Shown: positions 1 to 7,692 of the stretch, in pieces
Position numbering within the stretch: the stretch's first letter is position 1
Layout: the number at the start of each line of letters is the position of its first letter
Assembly: GCA_018061375.1 (NCBI GenBank)
Contig: JAGOUG010000021.1
Span: 1 to 12,730 of the forward strand
DNA from: Candidatus Saccharimonadota bacterium
Lineage (GTDB): Bacteria; Patescibacteriota; Saccharimonadia; Saccharimonadales; UBA7683
DNA length: 12,730 bases
Direction of reading: 5' to 3'
The notes under the pieces: generated by a model
Database searches by the model: none
What the model was told of the DNA's origin: nothing
Seen by the model: the letters and a program-made list of their open reading frames with translations, nothing else
Position numbers and translations under genes: made by a program

Positions 1-418
1 AGGTAGCACAGTAGTGCACGCCACGGCCATAAAATTCTTCTTCTCCAGGTACACCGATCTTTTTGTAGTCGCTACCAGTTGCAATTAAAACTGCCTTAGC
101 GTGATATTCTGTATCATCAATTGTTTTAACAATTACCGTATTGTCATCCGTAGTGATTATTGCAACTTCACCATATTGAATATCTGCCCCAAAACGTTCC
201 GCCTGCTTTTCGAGCTTATCTGCAAGATCAAGCCCGGTAATACCCTCCGGGAAGCCAGGGTAGTTGTCCACCTGGTCAGTAATAGCTGCCAGGCCACCTA
301 CAACGCCTTTTTCAAGCAGTGTAGTCTTAATGTCTTCTCTAGTGGTGTATACAGCCGCAGCAAGCGCTGAAGGTCCAGCACCAATCATAATTACGTCGGT
401 TTCAATAGGCTTGCTCAC
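1..418 (-). CDS. trxB: Thioredoxin reductase, N-terminal part (cut by left window edge)
   Basis: This flavoenzyme passes electrons from NADPH through FAD to a redox-active disulfide and on to thioredoxin or glutaredoxin-like proteins in the cytoplasm. About 139 codons are visible. Residues 8-20 form the FAD dinucleotide-binding turn (VIMIGAGPSALAAA); GPSAL replaces the usual GPAGL. VDNYPGFPEGITG follows, which is typical of TrxR, then the LIATGSDYKKIGVPGE strand and turn, and finally HYCAT at the edge. The YCAT is the start of the CATC redox motif, so the second cysteine lies just outside. The start is GTG at 418, preceded by a GGGAGAG Shine-Dalgarno-like stretch; no in-frame ATG fits better. 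It lies 36 nt downstream of the glutaredoxin gene on the same strand, so the two are probably co-transcribed. Family assignment is strong; the thioredoxin-like partner is inferred. Confidence 0.9.
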   Translation of the reverse strand, partial: MSKPIETDVIMIGAGPSALAAAVYTTREDIKTTLLEKGVVGGLAAITDQVDNYPGFPEGITGLDLADKLEKQAERFGADIQYGEVAIITTDDNTVIVKTIDDTEYHAKAVLIATGSDYKKIGVPGEEEFYGRGVHYCAT

Positions 419-454
419 ACACTCTCCCTGCTGCTTGATTGTTATCTTATTGTA

Positions 455-706
455 TTATACCAAAGCTGGCATAAGTTGACCGGGGTTATAGCCGGTAATG
501 ACACTCTGGAAACCAGTCGTATCGTCTTGTACAACGGTTACAGGCACACGTTGCTGACCGCTCAGTTGTAAAACTTCTTGATGACGGTCAGGTGATTCGT
601 CAATGTTTACTTCGTCGTACTGGTGACCCTTCATGGTAAGGATTTTTTTGACCATCTTGCATTGGCCGCAAGTGTTAGATGTATAGATAATAACTTTTTT
701 TGCCAT
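455..706 (-). CDS. Glutaredoxin / NrdH-like redoxin
   Basis: This small cytoplasmic thiol-disulfide carrier has 83 residues, the usual size for NrdH-like glutaredoxins. The beta strand KKVIIYTSNTC leads into the redox motif C-G-Q-C at residues 12-15, followed by KMVKKIL. A cis-proline loop (RVPVTVV) and a C-terminal GYNPGQL, resembling the GF-x-P-x-x-L end of NrdH proteins, complete the fold. The ATG at 706 is preferred over an upstream in-frame start because AAAGGAAC lies just ahead of it and the family fold begins there. It sits between the FKBP gene and thioredoxin reductase, all leftward. NrdH proteins are reduced directly by thioredoxin reductase and serve ribonucleotide reductase, which suggests grx and trxB form a working pair. 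CGQC is unusual next to the classical CPYC (glutaredoxin) or CVQC (NrdH), so its exact reductant is uncertain. Confidence 0.85.
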   Translation of the reverse strand: MAKKVIIYTSNTCGQCKMVKKILTMKGHQYDEVNIDESPDRHQEVLQLSGQQRVPVTVVQDDTTGFQSVITGYNPGQLMPALV

Positions 707-762
707 TGTACTGTTCCTTTGATTTTTAACTGTTTTTAAAACTTTGATCTCTCTTACGTTCA

Positions 763-792
763 AGCATACTGCTTATGGTGTAACGATGTCAA
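763..792 (-). promoter_or_regulatory. Predicted promoter for the glutaredoxin-trxB unit
   Basis: On the minus strand a perfect TTGACA (787-792) is followed after 18 nt by TATGCT (763-768). Transcription would start near 756, about 50 nt before the glutaredoxin ATG. The site lies in the 126-nt gap after the FKBP gene, so glutaredoxin and trxB can be transcribed independently of it. The rest of the gap (707-832) shows no convincing terminator hairpin. Confidence 0.55.
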
Positions 793-832
793 TACGCTAC
801 GCTATATACGTTGTCTATTTTACTTTTTTTGT

Positions 833-1399
833 TTATTTAACCTCCGTAAGTTCAACTATAAATACTAACGGTCCAAAAGGCCGTCCGTCACCATTGTCGG
901 TTGCGCCGTAAGCTTTTTCTGCAGGAATCGTAATCTTAACCACAGAGCCTTGTTTTACGCCAGTGAGGCCTTCTGTCCATCCACTAATCACGCCGCTAAG
1001 TGGAAAATCGATAGGAGTAACGGTTCCGCCCTTATTAGTGCTGTCAAAAATTTTGCCGTCAGACGTCCAGCCAAAGTAATTTGCACTGACAGTGGAGTCT
1101 GAAGTTGCAGAAGGTCCCTCACCCTGCTTGAGTGTTTCTACTTTTAGTTCTGTTACTGATGCCGGGTCAAACGACGTTGCTTCGTATCCTGGGAGTGGAT
1201 CTTTTGGCACTTGGGCCTCCTTTTGTTGTTTTAGTTGTTCTTGAATCTGCTTCTGCAATTGTTCTTGCTGTGTTTGTGCTGGGTCAGCTGAATTTTGCTG
1301 CGTCAAAGCAACAATAGTCAAACCAACTGACGAAAATATCATGCCACCAACGGCGATTAATATAGCGACGCGCTTAGCGCCTTCTTTCTTACTTGCCAT
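833..1399 (-). CDS. Membrane-anchored FKBP-type peptidyl-prolyl cis-trans isomerase
   Basis: The 188-residue protein catalyses cis-trans isomerisation of X-Pro bonds in proteins, here probably on the outer face of the cytoplasmic membrane. A lysine-rich N-terminus (ASKKEGAKR) is followed by one hydrophobic segment at about residues 11-33, without an evident signal-peptidase or lipobox site, so it reads as a signal anchor. Residues about 40-65 are glutamine-rich and probably coiled coil. The FKBP domain occupies about 85-188 and retains the active-site aromatics: the Y of NYFGW, F of IFDST, W of VISGWTEGL, the Y of KAYGA, and the final strand LVFIVELTEV. The ATG at 1399 is chosen because GGAGGG lies 10 nt upstream; a GTG six codons earlier falls on that same purine stretch. 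It could assist folding of envelope proteins in concert with the downstream thiol redox genes. Confidence 0.9.
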   Translation of the reverse strand: MASKKEGAKRVAILIAVGGMIFSSVGLTIVALTQQNSADPAQTQQEQLQKQIQEQLKQQKEAQVPKDPLPGYEATSFDPASVTELKVETLKQGEGPSATSDSTVSANYFGWTSDGKIFDSTNKGGTVTPIDFPLSGVISGWTEGLTGVKQGSVVKITIPAEKAYGATDNGDGRPFGPLVFIVELTEVK

Positions 1400-1446
1400 A
1401 AAACTTTTACCCTCCACTTTTTGTCTGATTGCTCAGTCTACGTACC

Positions 1447-1475
1447 AATATACGCCTCAAAAAACCTCCAAACAA
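1447..1475 (-). promoter_or_regulatory. Possible promoter for the FKBP gene
   Basis: On the minus strand TTGTTT (1470-1475) and TATATT (1447-1452) are separated by 17 nt. The start point would fall near 1440, leaving a roughly 40-nt leader that carries the GGAGGG ribosome site. The -35 half is weak. The 113-nt gap (1400-1512) contains no obvious terminator for the preceding gene. Confidence 0.4.
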
Positions 1476-1512
1476 GTCTTGACATTACTGAAATTACAAA
1501 GAGTCATATAGG

Positions 1513-2178
1513 CTACATAAGCTCTATGCCATAGTCGATAAGCTCAGTAAAGTTCGCACCCTTTATCCACTTCTCATGTAGTTTCTGTCGAATTTGCGAG
1601 TGTACTATGTAACCTTTATCTGGAGCCTTCATAAGTGGTCTCAGACTTTCATCTAGAACAACTGTTAGTGATTCTTTAAGCTTTTCAAATTGCTCGACTG
1701 ATAGTTTTGAGACTGCGGTATCACTGTCACGCCAATAAAATATAAACTGGAAATGTAATGCTTCATGCATAAAATTTGCTATCGGATCAAACCATCCAAT
1801 TGCAATCCAGAGAGCAGCATTTTCAACGTCGTAAGGACCACGAGGGAATGTTGTTAGGTATATAGTAAACATTTTGCGATAGAGTGGCTTTCCAGTAATT
1901 TGCACCAATGTATCACATGCAAATTGAAATTTGCTACTATATTCTTTATTTATTATATCTATATAAAGGTCTATCTCATCTTTTCTAATTCGATAAAGAT
2001 CAGTAATATGACGCTCTAGTAGATCGTATGCATCATTTATAGTTAGCGTTCGAACAGCTTCAAGTAATTTAGGATCAATTTGCTGCGTCCAGTCTGTAAA
2101 ACCCGACGATTTTGTACATGCTTCATACCAATTTTGGATATCTTTTTCTTTATCCAACTTTATAACATAGCTGTACAT
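1513..2178 (-). CDS. Hypothetical protein with HEALH (HExxH) motif, possible metalloprotease-like
   Basis: I do not recognise the family of this 221-residue protein. Residues 138-142 read HEALH within a predicted helix (FMHEALHFQF), matching the HExxH zinc site of metallopeptidases. E169 (KES) or E177 (LDES), 27-35 residues downstream, could serve as a third ligand as in gluzincins. There is no signal peptide and no clear membrane span, so it is probably cytoplasmic. The rest looks mostly helical and is rich in aromatic and charged residues. The gene starts 2 nt after the ABC transporter stop and lacks a clear Shine-Dalgarno sequence, so translational coupling is likely. By hand count positions 1561-2160 are about 36% GC, against about 47% over five lines of the adjacent ABC gene, which suggests a different history or weaker codon selection. 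A single HExxH can occur by chance, so peptidase activity is unproven. Confidence 0.6.
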   Translation of the reverse strand: MYSYVIKLDKEKDIQNWYEACTKSSGFTDWTQQIDPKLLEAVRTLTINDAYDLLERHITDLYRIRKDEIDLYIDIINKEYSSKFQFACDTLVQITGKPLYRKMFTIYLTTFPRGPYDVENAALWIAIGWFDPIANFMHEALHFQFIFYWRDSDTAVSKLSVEQFEKLKESLTVVLDESLRPLMKAPDKGYIVHSQIRQKLHEKWIKGANFTELIDYGIELM

Positions 2179-2180
2179 AA

Positions 2181-3959
2181 CTAAGTTGAGATTTCGTATT
2201 CTTTGAGCTTCTTTTTTGTAGATTCGTCGGTTCGATTTTGAAGCTGTAGAAGTTGAGCATAAATACCGTCTGTCTGAGAGAGCTCTGCAGGTGAGCCGAT
2301 TTCATCAACCTGACCGTTCTTCAACGTTACGATCTCATCCACGTCTGCGATAGTTGAAAGTCTGTGTGCAATTATAACTGTGGTTCTACCACGCATAAGT
2401 GTCTCGAGTGCTGCTTGGACCTCAGATTCAGCCTTGCTATCAAGGCTTGAGGTTGCTTCGTCCAGAATAAGAATCGGTGAGTCCTTCAAAATGGCCCGAG
2501 CAATAGCAATACGCTGCTTCTGGCCGCCCGAAAGCTTCATGCCCCGCTCACCAACAAGTGTATCTATACCATCAGGTAACTTTTGAATAAAATCCCAGGC
2601 GTTCGCAGCCTTGGCTGCTGCCTCGACATCTTTTATTTTTGCACTCGGTTTACCGTAAGCAATGTTCTCTCTGACAGTACCACTAAACAGTGCTGGATCT
2701 TGAAAAACCACTGCAATGTTCTGTCTTAGACTGCGCTGTGTAACACCGCTAATATCCTGATCGTCAATACTAATAGCACCACTTACTGGGTGATATAAAC
2801 GAAGAAGTAAGTTACTGATGGTAGTTTTTCCCTCGCCGCTTTCACCGACAAGTGCAACCTTAGATCCAGGCGCTACCGTAAACGAAACATTTTTTAAGAC
2901 AGGCTGACGTTCTTCGTACGCAAAATCAACGTTCTTAAATTCAATTGTCGAGCTTGAAACCTTTAGAGCCTTGGCATTTGGGCTATCAACGATCTCGGGT
3001 ACTTCGTCCATTGCAGCAAAATAATCTTTACTGTCGGTAATTGCTCGCTGCATACGATCAACCAAGAAGCTCATACTGAATATTGGAAGGCGAATAAGGG
3101 CGCCGTATTGAATCAATAGCACCGTCTCACCAACAGTGAATCTGCCATTAACGGCTTCCCAGAATATGTACAGATACACGACGCCGAATATGCCATTCAA
3201 TATCAGCCGACGGTATGCATCTTGCGTGTGCCATAGTTTTGATTGCGGCCGAGTAGTTTTAATTGTCTTCTTGAGCATACGCTTAAAGAAGCCAAGCTCG
3301 GTTAGCTCAGACGTATAGCTCTTTGTTACCTTGATTTCACTGACAACCTCAGCAAAGCGACCACTGGCAATATCGTTGGCTTCATTAATATCCTTCTGGT
3401 ACACCTGCCATTTTGTACTTGTTCGACTGGTGAGCCAAAGGAATATAGGGTACAAAATTGCGAATAAAAATGCCACAACAAGGCTATAGCGAGCAACAAT
3501 AATGAGCGAGAATACAGTAGTGAGTAGGAACTGAAGAAAATTGTTAGAAAACATATTTATGAATTCTGTAACACCTGTAATTGAACGGCTCAGGCGATTA
3601 ATAATCTTACCTGTGAGCTCACTTGCGTAATACTTTTGGCTCAACGTAAGAAGATGTTCGTAGTACTGCACAGAAAGGTAATAGCGGAGTTTAACCGACA
3701 TGATATCACCGTAATAACCCGCAACATTACTAATTAGGGTTGAAAGAATATCACTCAAAATTATCGCACCGACAATAACAAGCACAGGAGCAGCGCTAGT
3801 TGTGCCACCAACCACATCGGGCAATTTATCTATTGCAAGTTTTGTAAACAATGGCTGGATCTGGTTCAAGAGTGCCATCACAACAGATGCAACTGATACT
3901 ACCAAATAATATGGCCACAGGTGTCCTGCAAATTTTAGTATCTTCCCGATTGGTTTCAT
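2181..3959 (-). CDS. ABC exporter half-transporter (fused membrane and ATPase domains)
   Basis: This 592-residue MsbA/MDR-type half-transporter would use ATP hydrolysis to move a lipid, peptide or drug across the cytoplasmic membrane as a dimer; the substrate cannot be read from the sequence. The N-terminal transmembrane domain (about 15-305) contains the expected hydrophobic segments. The nucleotide-binding domain spans about 338-580: Walker A GESGEGKTT (372-380), Q-loop Q420, signature LSGGQ (476-480), Walker B ILILD with catalytic Glu501, D-loop SSLD, and switch His532. All catalytic residues are intact, so it could work as a homodimer; no partner half-transporter is nearby. The ATG at 3959 is one nucleotide after the pheT stop, with only a weak GAAAGAG upstream, which points to coupled translation within the pheS-pheT operon. 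Confidence 0.93.
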   Translation of the reverse strand: MKPIGKILKFAGHLWPYYLVVSVASVVMALLNQIQPLFTKLAIDKLPDVVGGTTSAAPVLVIVGAIILSDILSTLISNVAGYYGDIMSVKLRYYLSVQYYEHLLTLSQKYYASELTGKIINRLSRSITGVTEFINMFSNNFLQFLLTTVFSLIIVARYSLVVAFLFAILYPIFLWLTSRTSTKWQVYQKDINEANDIASGRFAEVVSEIKVTKSYTSELTELGFFKRMLKKTIKTTRPQSKLWHTQDAYRRLILNGIFGVVYLYIFWEAVNGRFTVGETVLLIQYGALIRLPIFSMSFLVDRMQRAITDSKDYFAAMDEVPEIVDSPNAKALKVSSSTIEFKNVDFAYEERQPVLKNVSFTVAPGSKVALVGESGEGKTTISNLLLRLYHPVSGAISIDDQDISGVTQRSLRQNIAVVFQDPALFSGTVRENIAYGKPSAKIKDVEAAAKAANAWDFIQKLPDGIDTLVGERGMKLSGGQKQRIAIARAILKDSPILILDEATSSLDSKAESEVQAALETLMRGRTTVIIAHRLSTIADVDEIVTLKNGQVDEIGSPAELSQTDGIYAQLLQLQNRTDESTKKKLKEYEIST

Positions 3960-3960
3960 C

Positions 3961-6453
3961 TTAGACTCTTTCTGCCTTTAGCACTTCGTGCGCGTGCCAC
4001 GTTACTTGTTCTACTAATTTTGTAACTTCATCTGTAGTAAGTGTTCGTTCGTTATGCGTAAGCGTGAGTCTGAAACTTGCATTTTTTGTGTCTTCTCCAT
4101 TTTTTGCAAACACACTCAGCGGCGTAAGCGTCCATTCATACTCAGACTTCATAACTTCGGTTTCAATGCAATTTTTTAACTCACTAAACAAAGTAGTATT
4201 TGCAACTTTTAGTGTAATATCTTGGTCTGACGAAGGATACCGCGAGAGTGGCATGTAGTTAGTAACGGGCAGCTTGTGTAGTGCCTCCATAATGTGGTCT
4301 ATTCCTATTTCGAACCCAGCCGTAGCGTCGGGAAGCTTGAGTGCAGCTGAAACCTCAGGACGATATTCACCGACTATTCCTAAGAACACATCTGCCTCTT
4401 TTATAGTAACAAGCGCTGAACGACTCAGGTTGAATGGAGCCGTAACTGGGTAAGACAACGCTTCGGTAATTGGTGAATACTCTAGCGTAAATCCGAGCGA
4501 TTCTGCAATGTAGTCTAGGTATCTTCGGGCTAAGAAGTACGCCGATTCTTGGCTCTTTTTACTTGTAACGCTTAGTGCAACCATCTGTAGCTCACCCGGC
4601 AATCCTTCTTCGTCGTCTCCATGTACTTTGTTGTGTGTCTTATTAATCTCAAACAGTGCGAACTCATCGTAGCCAGCCCTAACATTACTATTTATAAGAT
4701 CGAGCAGACTTGGAGTAAGGGTTTGTCTGTAGTACTGAAGATCTGGGCTTAGGGCATTCCTCAGAGCATATGAATCTTCTGGTTTCTGACCAACTTTTTT
4801 GAGTACATTACCGTGTACGAAACTATAGGTTAACACTTCGTTTGCACCAGCCCTACTGAGTATATTTCGAATATTCTGCTTAAGTTGTAGTCGAGTATCC
4901 GGAGCTACTGGCTTAATTGAACGCTGCGGTAAGCTAATTGGAAGTCTATTGAATCCGTACAATCGGCCAACTTCTTCAACAATATCCTCTTTAATTTCAA
5001 TATCGGTTCGCCAAAATGGTGCCTGCACGACGAGTAGTTCACCACGAATATCAACGACAAATTCAACATTCGTAAGCATCTCAGCTATTTCTGCTACCTC
5101 AAACGAGCTACCGAGTCGGGAATTAATGAACGGTGCAGTAACTTCAACTGGAGAATTCTTAATAGCTTCTGGATACACATCAACAAACTCGCCAATAGGC
5201 TTTGCTCCTGCAAGTTCTTTAAGTAACTCAATCGCCTTACATAGCACTGGCGGTAATTGCTCTGCCGGCTGGCCTTTATTAAAACGGGTGACTGCATCGG
5301 TAAATATACCGTGTACCATGCTCGTTTTTCTAATGCTATACATGTTGAATGTAGCGCATTCTAATACAACTCGTTTCGTATTTTGGTCGATCTCTGAATT
5401 GCCGCCACCCATAACGCCACCGAGTGCTATTGGTTTTTGCTCATCACAAATCAACACTGCATCTGCATGTGGCTCAATCTCTTTGCCATCAAGCAGTGTC
5501 ATTTTTTCACCTGGCTTTGGGTTCCTGACTATGATGTTAGCTCGGCCGCCTGTAGCAACTTTATCAAAATCAAAGGCATGAAGTGGCTGAGCTGTCAGCG
5601 TCATAATATAATTTGTAACGTCTACTATGTTATTAATCGGCCTGATTCCAACGCGCTTAAGGTAGCTCTGAAGCCATATGGGACTTGGCTTTATAGTAAC
5701 CTCATCAAGCGTGATCGCCATGTATCGTGGACATAAATCTGGGATCTCAACGGTGACACCAAGACCGCGAATAACGTCGCTCGAAGAACTCTGGAACGAG
5801 GCACCATTCTTGTACCAATCGGGAGATTTAAATTGCAGCCCCTGAATACCGGACAGTTCACGCGCCACACCAAGTTGACCAAATCCATCAGGACGATGTG
5901 TGAACATTTTATTTTCTATATCTAAGATTACATCATCTAAATCGTATAGATCCTTAAACGCAGTTCCTGGCTTCGCGTCGTTCTCGTCAATCTCCAAAAT
6001 ACCTTCATGGTCATCACTTAGGCCGAGCTCTGCAGGGCTCGCGAGCATTCCGTTACTGAGTTCACCACGCAGATCACGAGCTTCGAGTACAAATAACTCT
6101 TTTTCACCGTAACTTGCAGGAACAATGCTAGAAGGTGGGATCCAGGCTACCAAAATACCTTCGCGTGCATTTGGCGCACCACATACTACCTGAACGTATC
6201 CGTTTTGATCACGTGCAACGTCTGAAACCACGCCGCCATCGTCAACCTTACAAACATTCAGTTTGTCTGCATTTGAATGCTTTACGCAGCTGATAATTTT
6301 AGCTACGACTAACCCTTCGTAGTGCTTTGCAAGATCAGTATAGTCTTCAATCCCGCCGAGTCGCTCCGTCGCAAGCTTAACCAATTCTTCTATAGACTTC
6401 GTCTTCAAGTCAACATTTGAAACCGACTGAGCAAAATTTAAACTAACCTTCAT
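3961..6453 (-). CDS. pheT: Phenylalanine-tRNA ligase beta subunit
   Basis: This is the beta subunit of the (alpha-beta)2 enzyme that charges tRNA-Phe in the cytoplasm. At 830 residues it is full length. An N-terminal OB-fold tRNA-binding (EMAP-like) domain covers about 40-165 (HSNADKLNVCKV, VVCGAPNAREG). The DIENKMFTHRPD segment at about 178-189 is characteristic. The B3/B4 editing domain spans about 225-400 (NNIVDVTNYIM, ALGGVMGG), and B5 about 430-505 (PFWRTDIEIKEDIVEEVGRLYG). A catalytic-like core follows, and a C-terminal FDX-ACB anticodon-binding domain begins near 735 (SRYPSSDQDITL). The start overlaps the pheS stop as ATGA, with GGAGG (6460-6464) 6 nt upstream. This tight coupling fits the equal subunit ratio needed for the tetramer. 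Confidence 0.98.
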   Translation of the reverse strand: MKVSLNFAQSVSNVDLKTKSIEELVKLATERLGGIEDYTDLAKHYEGLVVAKIISCVKHSNADKLNVCKVDDGGVVSDVARDQNGYVQVVCGAPNAREGILVAWIPPSSIVPASYGEKELFVLEARDLRGELSNGMLASPAELGLSDDHEGILEIDENDAKPGTAFKDLYDLDDVILDIENKMFTHRPDGFGQLGVARELSGIQGLQFKSPDWYKNGASFQSSSSDVIRGLGVTVEIPDLCPRYMAITLDEVTIKPSPIWLQSYLKRVGIRPINNIVDVTNYIMTLTAQPLHAFDFDKVATGGRANIIVRNPKPGEKMTLLDGKEIEPHADAVLICDEQKPIALGGVMGGGNSEIDQNTKRVVLECATFNMYSIRKTSMVHGIFTDAVTRFNKGQPAEQLPPVLCKAIELLKELAGAKPIGEFVDVYPEAIKNSPVEVTAPFINSRLGSSFEVAEIAEMLTNVEFVVDIRGELLVVQAPFWRTDIEIKEDIVEEVGRLYGFNRLPISLPQRSIKPVAPDTRLQLKQNIRNILSRAGANEVLTYSFVHGNVLKKVGQKPEDSYALRNALSPDLQYYRQTLTPSLLDLINSNVRAGYDEFALFEINKTHNKVHGDDEEGLPGELQMVALSVTSKKSQESAYFLARRYLDYIAESLGFTLEYSPITEALSYPVTAPFNLSRSALVTIKEADVFLGIVGEYRPEVSAALKLPDATAGFEIGIDHIMEALHKLPVTNYMPLSRYPSSDQDITLKVANTTLFSELKNCIETEVMKSEYEWTLTPLSVFAKNGEDTKNASFRLTLTHNERTLTTDEVTKLVEQVTWHAHEVLKAERV

Positions 6454-7478
6454 GATTGGCCTCCAAATTGTCTCAGGAATTTTAGTTTTCCGGAGTTGAA
6501 GTGACGAATATCTTCGATATTATGCTTCATCATTACCAGTCGCTCAACGCCGCCACCCCATGCGAACCCTGTATACACTTCTGGGTCAACACCTGCCATC
6601 TGAAGTACATTCGGGTGAATCATTCCACAACCAAGAAGCTCTATCCAACGCTCGTTACTGCAGACACGACAATCGGAACCATCTGTACAAAATGGACAGC
6701 TGAGTGAAAATTCAAAACTTGGTTCAGTAAACGGAAAGTAAAACGGCGTGATCTTCACGTCAATTTCTTTTTCGTAATAGGTAGTCAAAAATAACTTGAG
6801 TGTCGCGACTAGCTGACCAACCGTTACGTCTTTACTGACGTAGATGCCCTCGTGTTGATAAAAGGTATGTTCGTGTCGAGCATCAAGATCTTCGTTTCTA
6901 AATACACGGTCCATAGCAAGTACGGCAATAGGCTCACCAGCTTCTAATGATTCTTTATGAGCTTTTATAATACGGTGCTGCATCGTGGAAGTATGGGCAG
7001 GCGCAACCAGACCTTCTTCTGTCATAAACGTATCATAATCGTCTCTTGCAGGGTGATCTTCAGGAAAATTGAGGCTTGTAAACATATGAAAGTCATCATC
7101 AATCTCTCGTGAAGGTGAAACCTTGAAACCCATTCGGTAAAAGATATCACTGATTACCTGCATTTCTCTCGTTATAGGATGGATCGTACCGTTTTCAGTC
7201 GGAAGCAAGTTAGGTAGTGGAGTATTTACATCAAACGGAGCAGTTACGTCAATAGGTTGGAGACTAGAGACTGAGGGCTGGAGGTTATTAACCAGGCCTT
7301 CAAGTTCTTGCTTGAGGCTATTAATTGCCTGTCCGTACGCAGCGCGTTGATCTTCGGGCTGATCTTTAATTTTTGCATACAAATCTTTAAGTTCTGGTGA
7401 TTTCAAAATTGCTCGCTTATCTTCAAGCGTTTCTAACTTTTTGAGGAGGTGCTCGCGCACTATCTGAACTTGTTCCAT
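6450..7478 (-). CDS. pheS: Phenylalanine-tRNA ligase alpha subunit
   Basis: This is the catalytic class II subunit that activates phenylalanine with ATP and transfers it to tRNA-Phe. The 342-residue protein begins with the usual helical coiled-coil arm (about 1-65). Motif 1 lies near 100-120, the DDFHMFTSLNFPEDHPAR stretch at 128-145, motif 2 FRNEDLDARHEHTFYQHEG at 193-211, YFPFTEPSFEF at 247-257, GCGMIHPN at 283-290, and motif 3 GGGVERLVM at 308-316. Four cysteines (C261, C264, C270, C273; CPFC and CRVC) form a likely zinc knuckle inserted before the WIELLG strand, as I recall from many clostridial-type PheS proteins and unlike E. coli. The stop (TGA) overlaps the pheT start. No clear Shine-Dalgarno precedes ATG 7478; a TAGAAT hexamer lies 10 nt upstream. 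Confidence 0.97.
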   Translation of the reverse strand: MEQVQIVREHLLKKLETLEDKRAILKSPELKDLYAKIKDQPEDQRAAYGQAINSLKQELEGLVNNLQPSVSSLQPIDVTAPFDVNTPLPNLLPTENGTIHPITREMQVISDIFYRMGFKVSPSREIDDDFHMFTSLNFPEDHPARDDYDTFMTEEGLVAPAHTSTMQHRIIKAHKESLEAGEPIAVLAMDRVFRNEDLDARHEHTFYQHEGIYVSKDVTVGQLVATLKLFLTTYYEKEIDVKITPFYFPFTEPSFEFSLSCPFCTDGSDCRVCSNERWIELLGCGMIHPNVLQMAGVDPEVYTGFAWGGGVERLVMMKHNIEDIRHFNSGKLKFLRQFGGQS

Positions 7479-7496
7479 AGTTACTTCAATTCTACC

Positions 7497-7658
7497 CTAG
7501 CTGCTTGCGAGATGCCAGAGGCTACAATGCTTACATTTATAGACTTTTAATTTTGTACCATGAAGATACTTGGCGTAAGTGGCAGCACCCTGTGCTGCGT
7601 CTTGATTTTCAAACGCAAGTTTACCGACACATGGTAACTCTGTAGTTACTTCTTCCAT
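7497..7658 (-). CDS. Small putative zinc-binding protein (C-x-K ... CxxC-x3-H)
   Basis: This 53-residue protein has the pattern C10-x-G-K13, an alanine- and tyrosine-rich helix (AAQGAATYAKYLHG), then VYKC42-KHC45-SLWH49-LAS at the C-terminus. C10, C42, C45 and H49 could bind one zinc ion as a miniature zinc ribbon. I recall similar short proteins, ending in a C-x-x-C-x-x-W-H-L motif, in actinobacteria and their phages and in CPR bacteria, but the function is unknown. The ATG at 7658 is preferred; an upstream in-frame TTG would overlap the FMN reductase gene and add a segment unlike the rest. TACAAT ends 6 nt before this ATG and no Shine-Dalgarno is visible. It lies 18 nt ahead of pheS, so it may share its transcript. 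The pattern makes it a real gene rather than a chance frame, though only moderately certain. Confidence 0.65.
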   Translation of the reverse strand: MEEVTTELPCVGKLAFENQDAAQGAATYAKYLHGTKLKVYKCKHCSLWHLASS

Positions 7659-7692
7659 ACTGCAATTGTAGCCCAATTTTGCAGAGCAATTG

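Noticed and set aside
781..812. Repeated TACGCTA-type words that looked like a terminator hairpin after FKBP
   Set aside because: The arms do not pair well, and the T-run lies on the wrong side for a leftward intrinsic terminator.
1479..1484. A perfect TTGACA on the plus strand in the gap upstream of FKBP
   Set aside because: No -10 box lies at 16-18 nt, and no plus-strand gene follows.
4949..5581. A 210-codon open frame on the plus strand inside pheT
   Set aside because: It is wholly antisense to a well-conserved pheT. It is serine/isoleucine-rich with no domain pattern, and is explained as a shadow of the coding strand.
6450..6453. Possible UGA recoding as in Gracilibacteria or SR1
   Set aside because: UGA ends pheS in the expected place with an ATGA overlap to pheT, and no gene needs UGA read-through.
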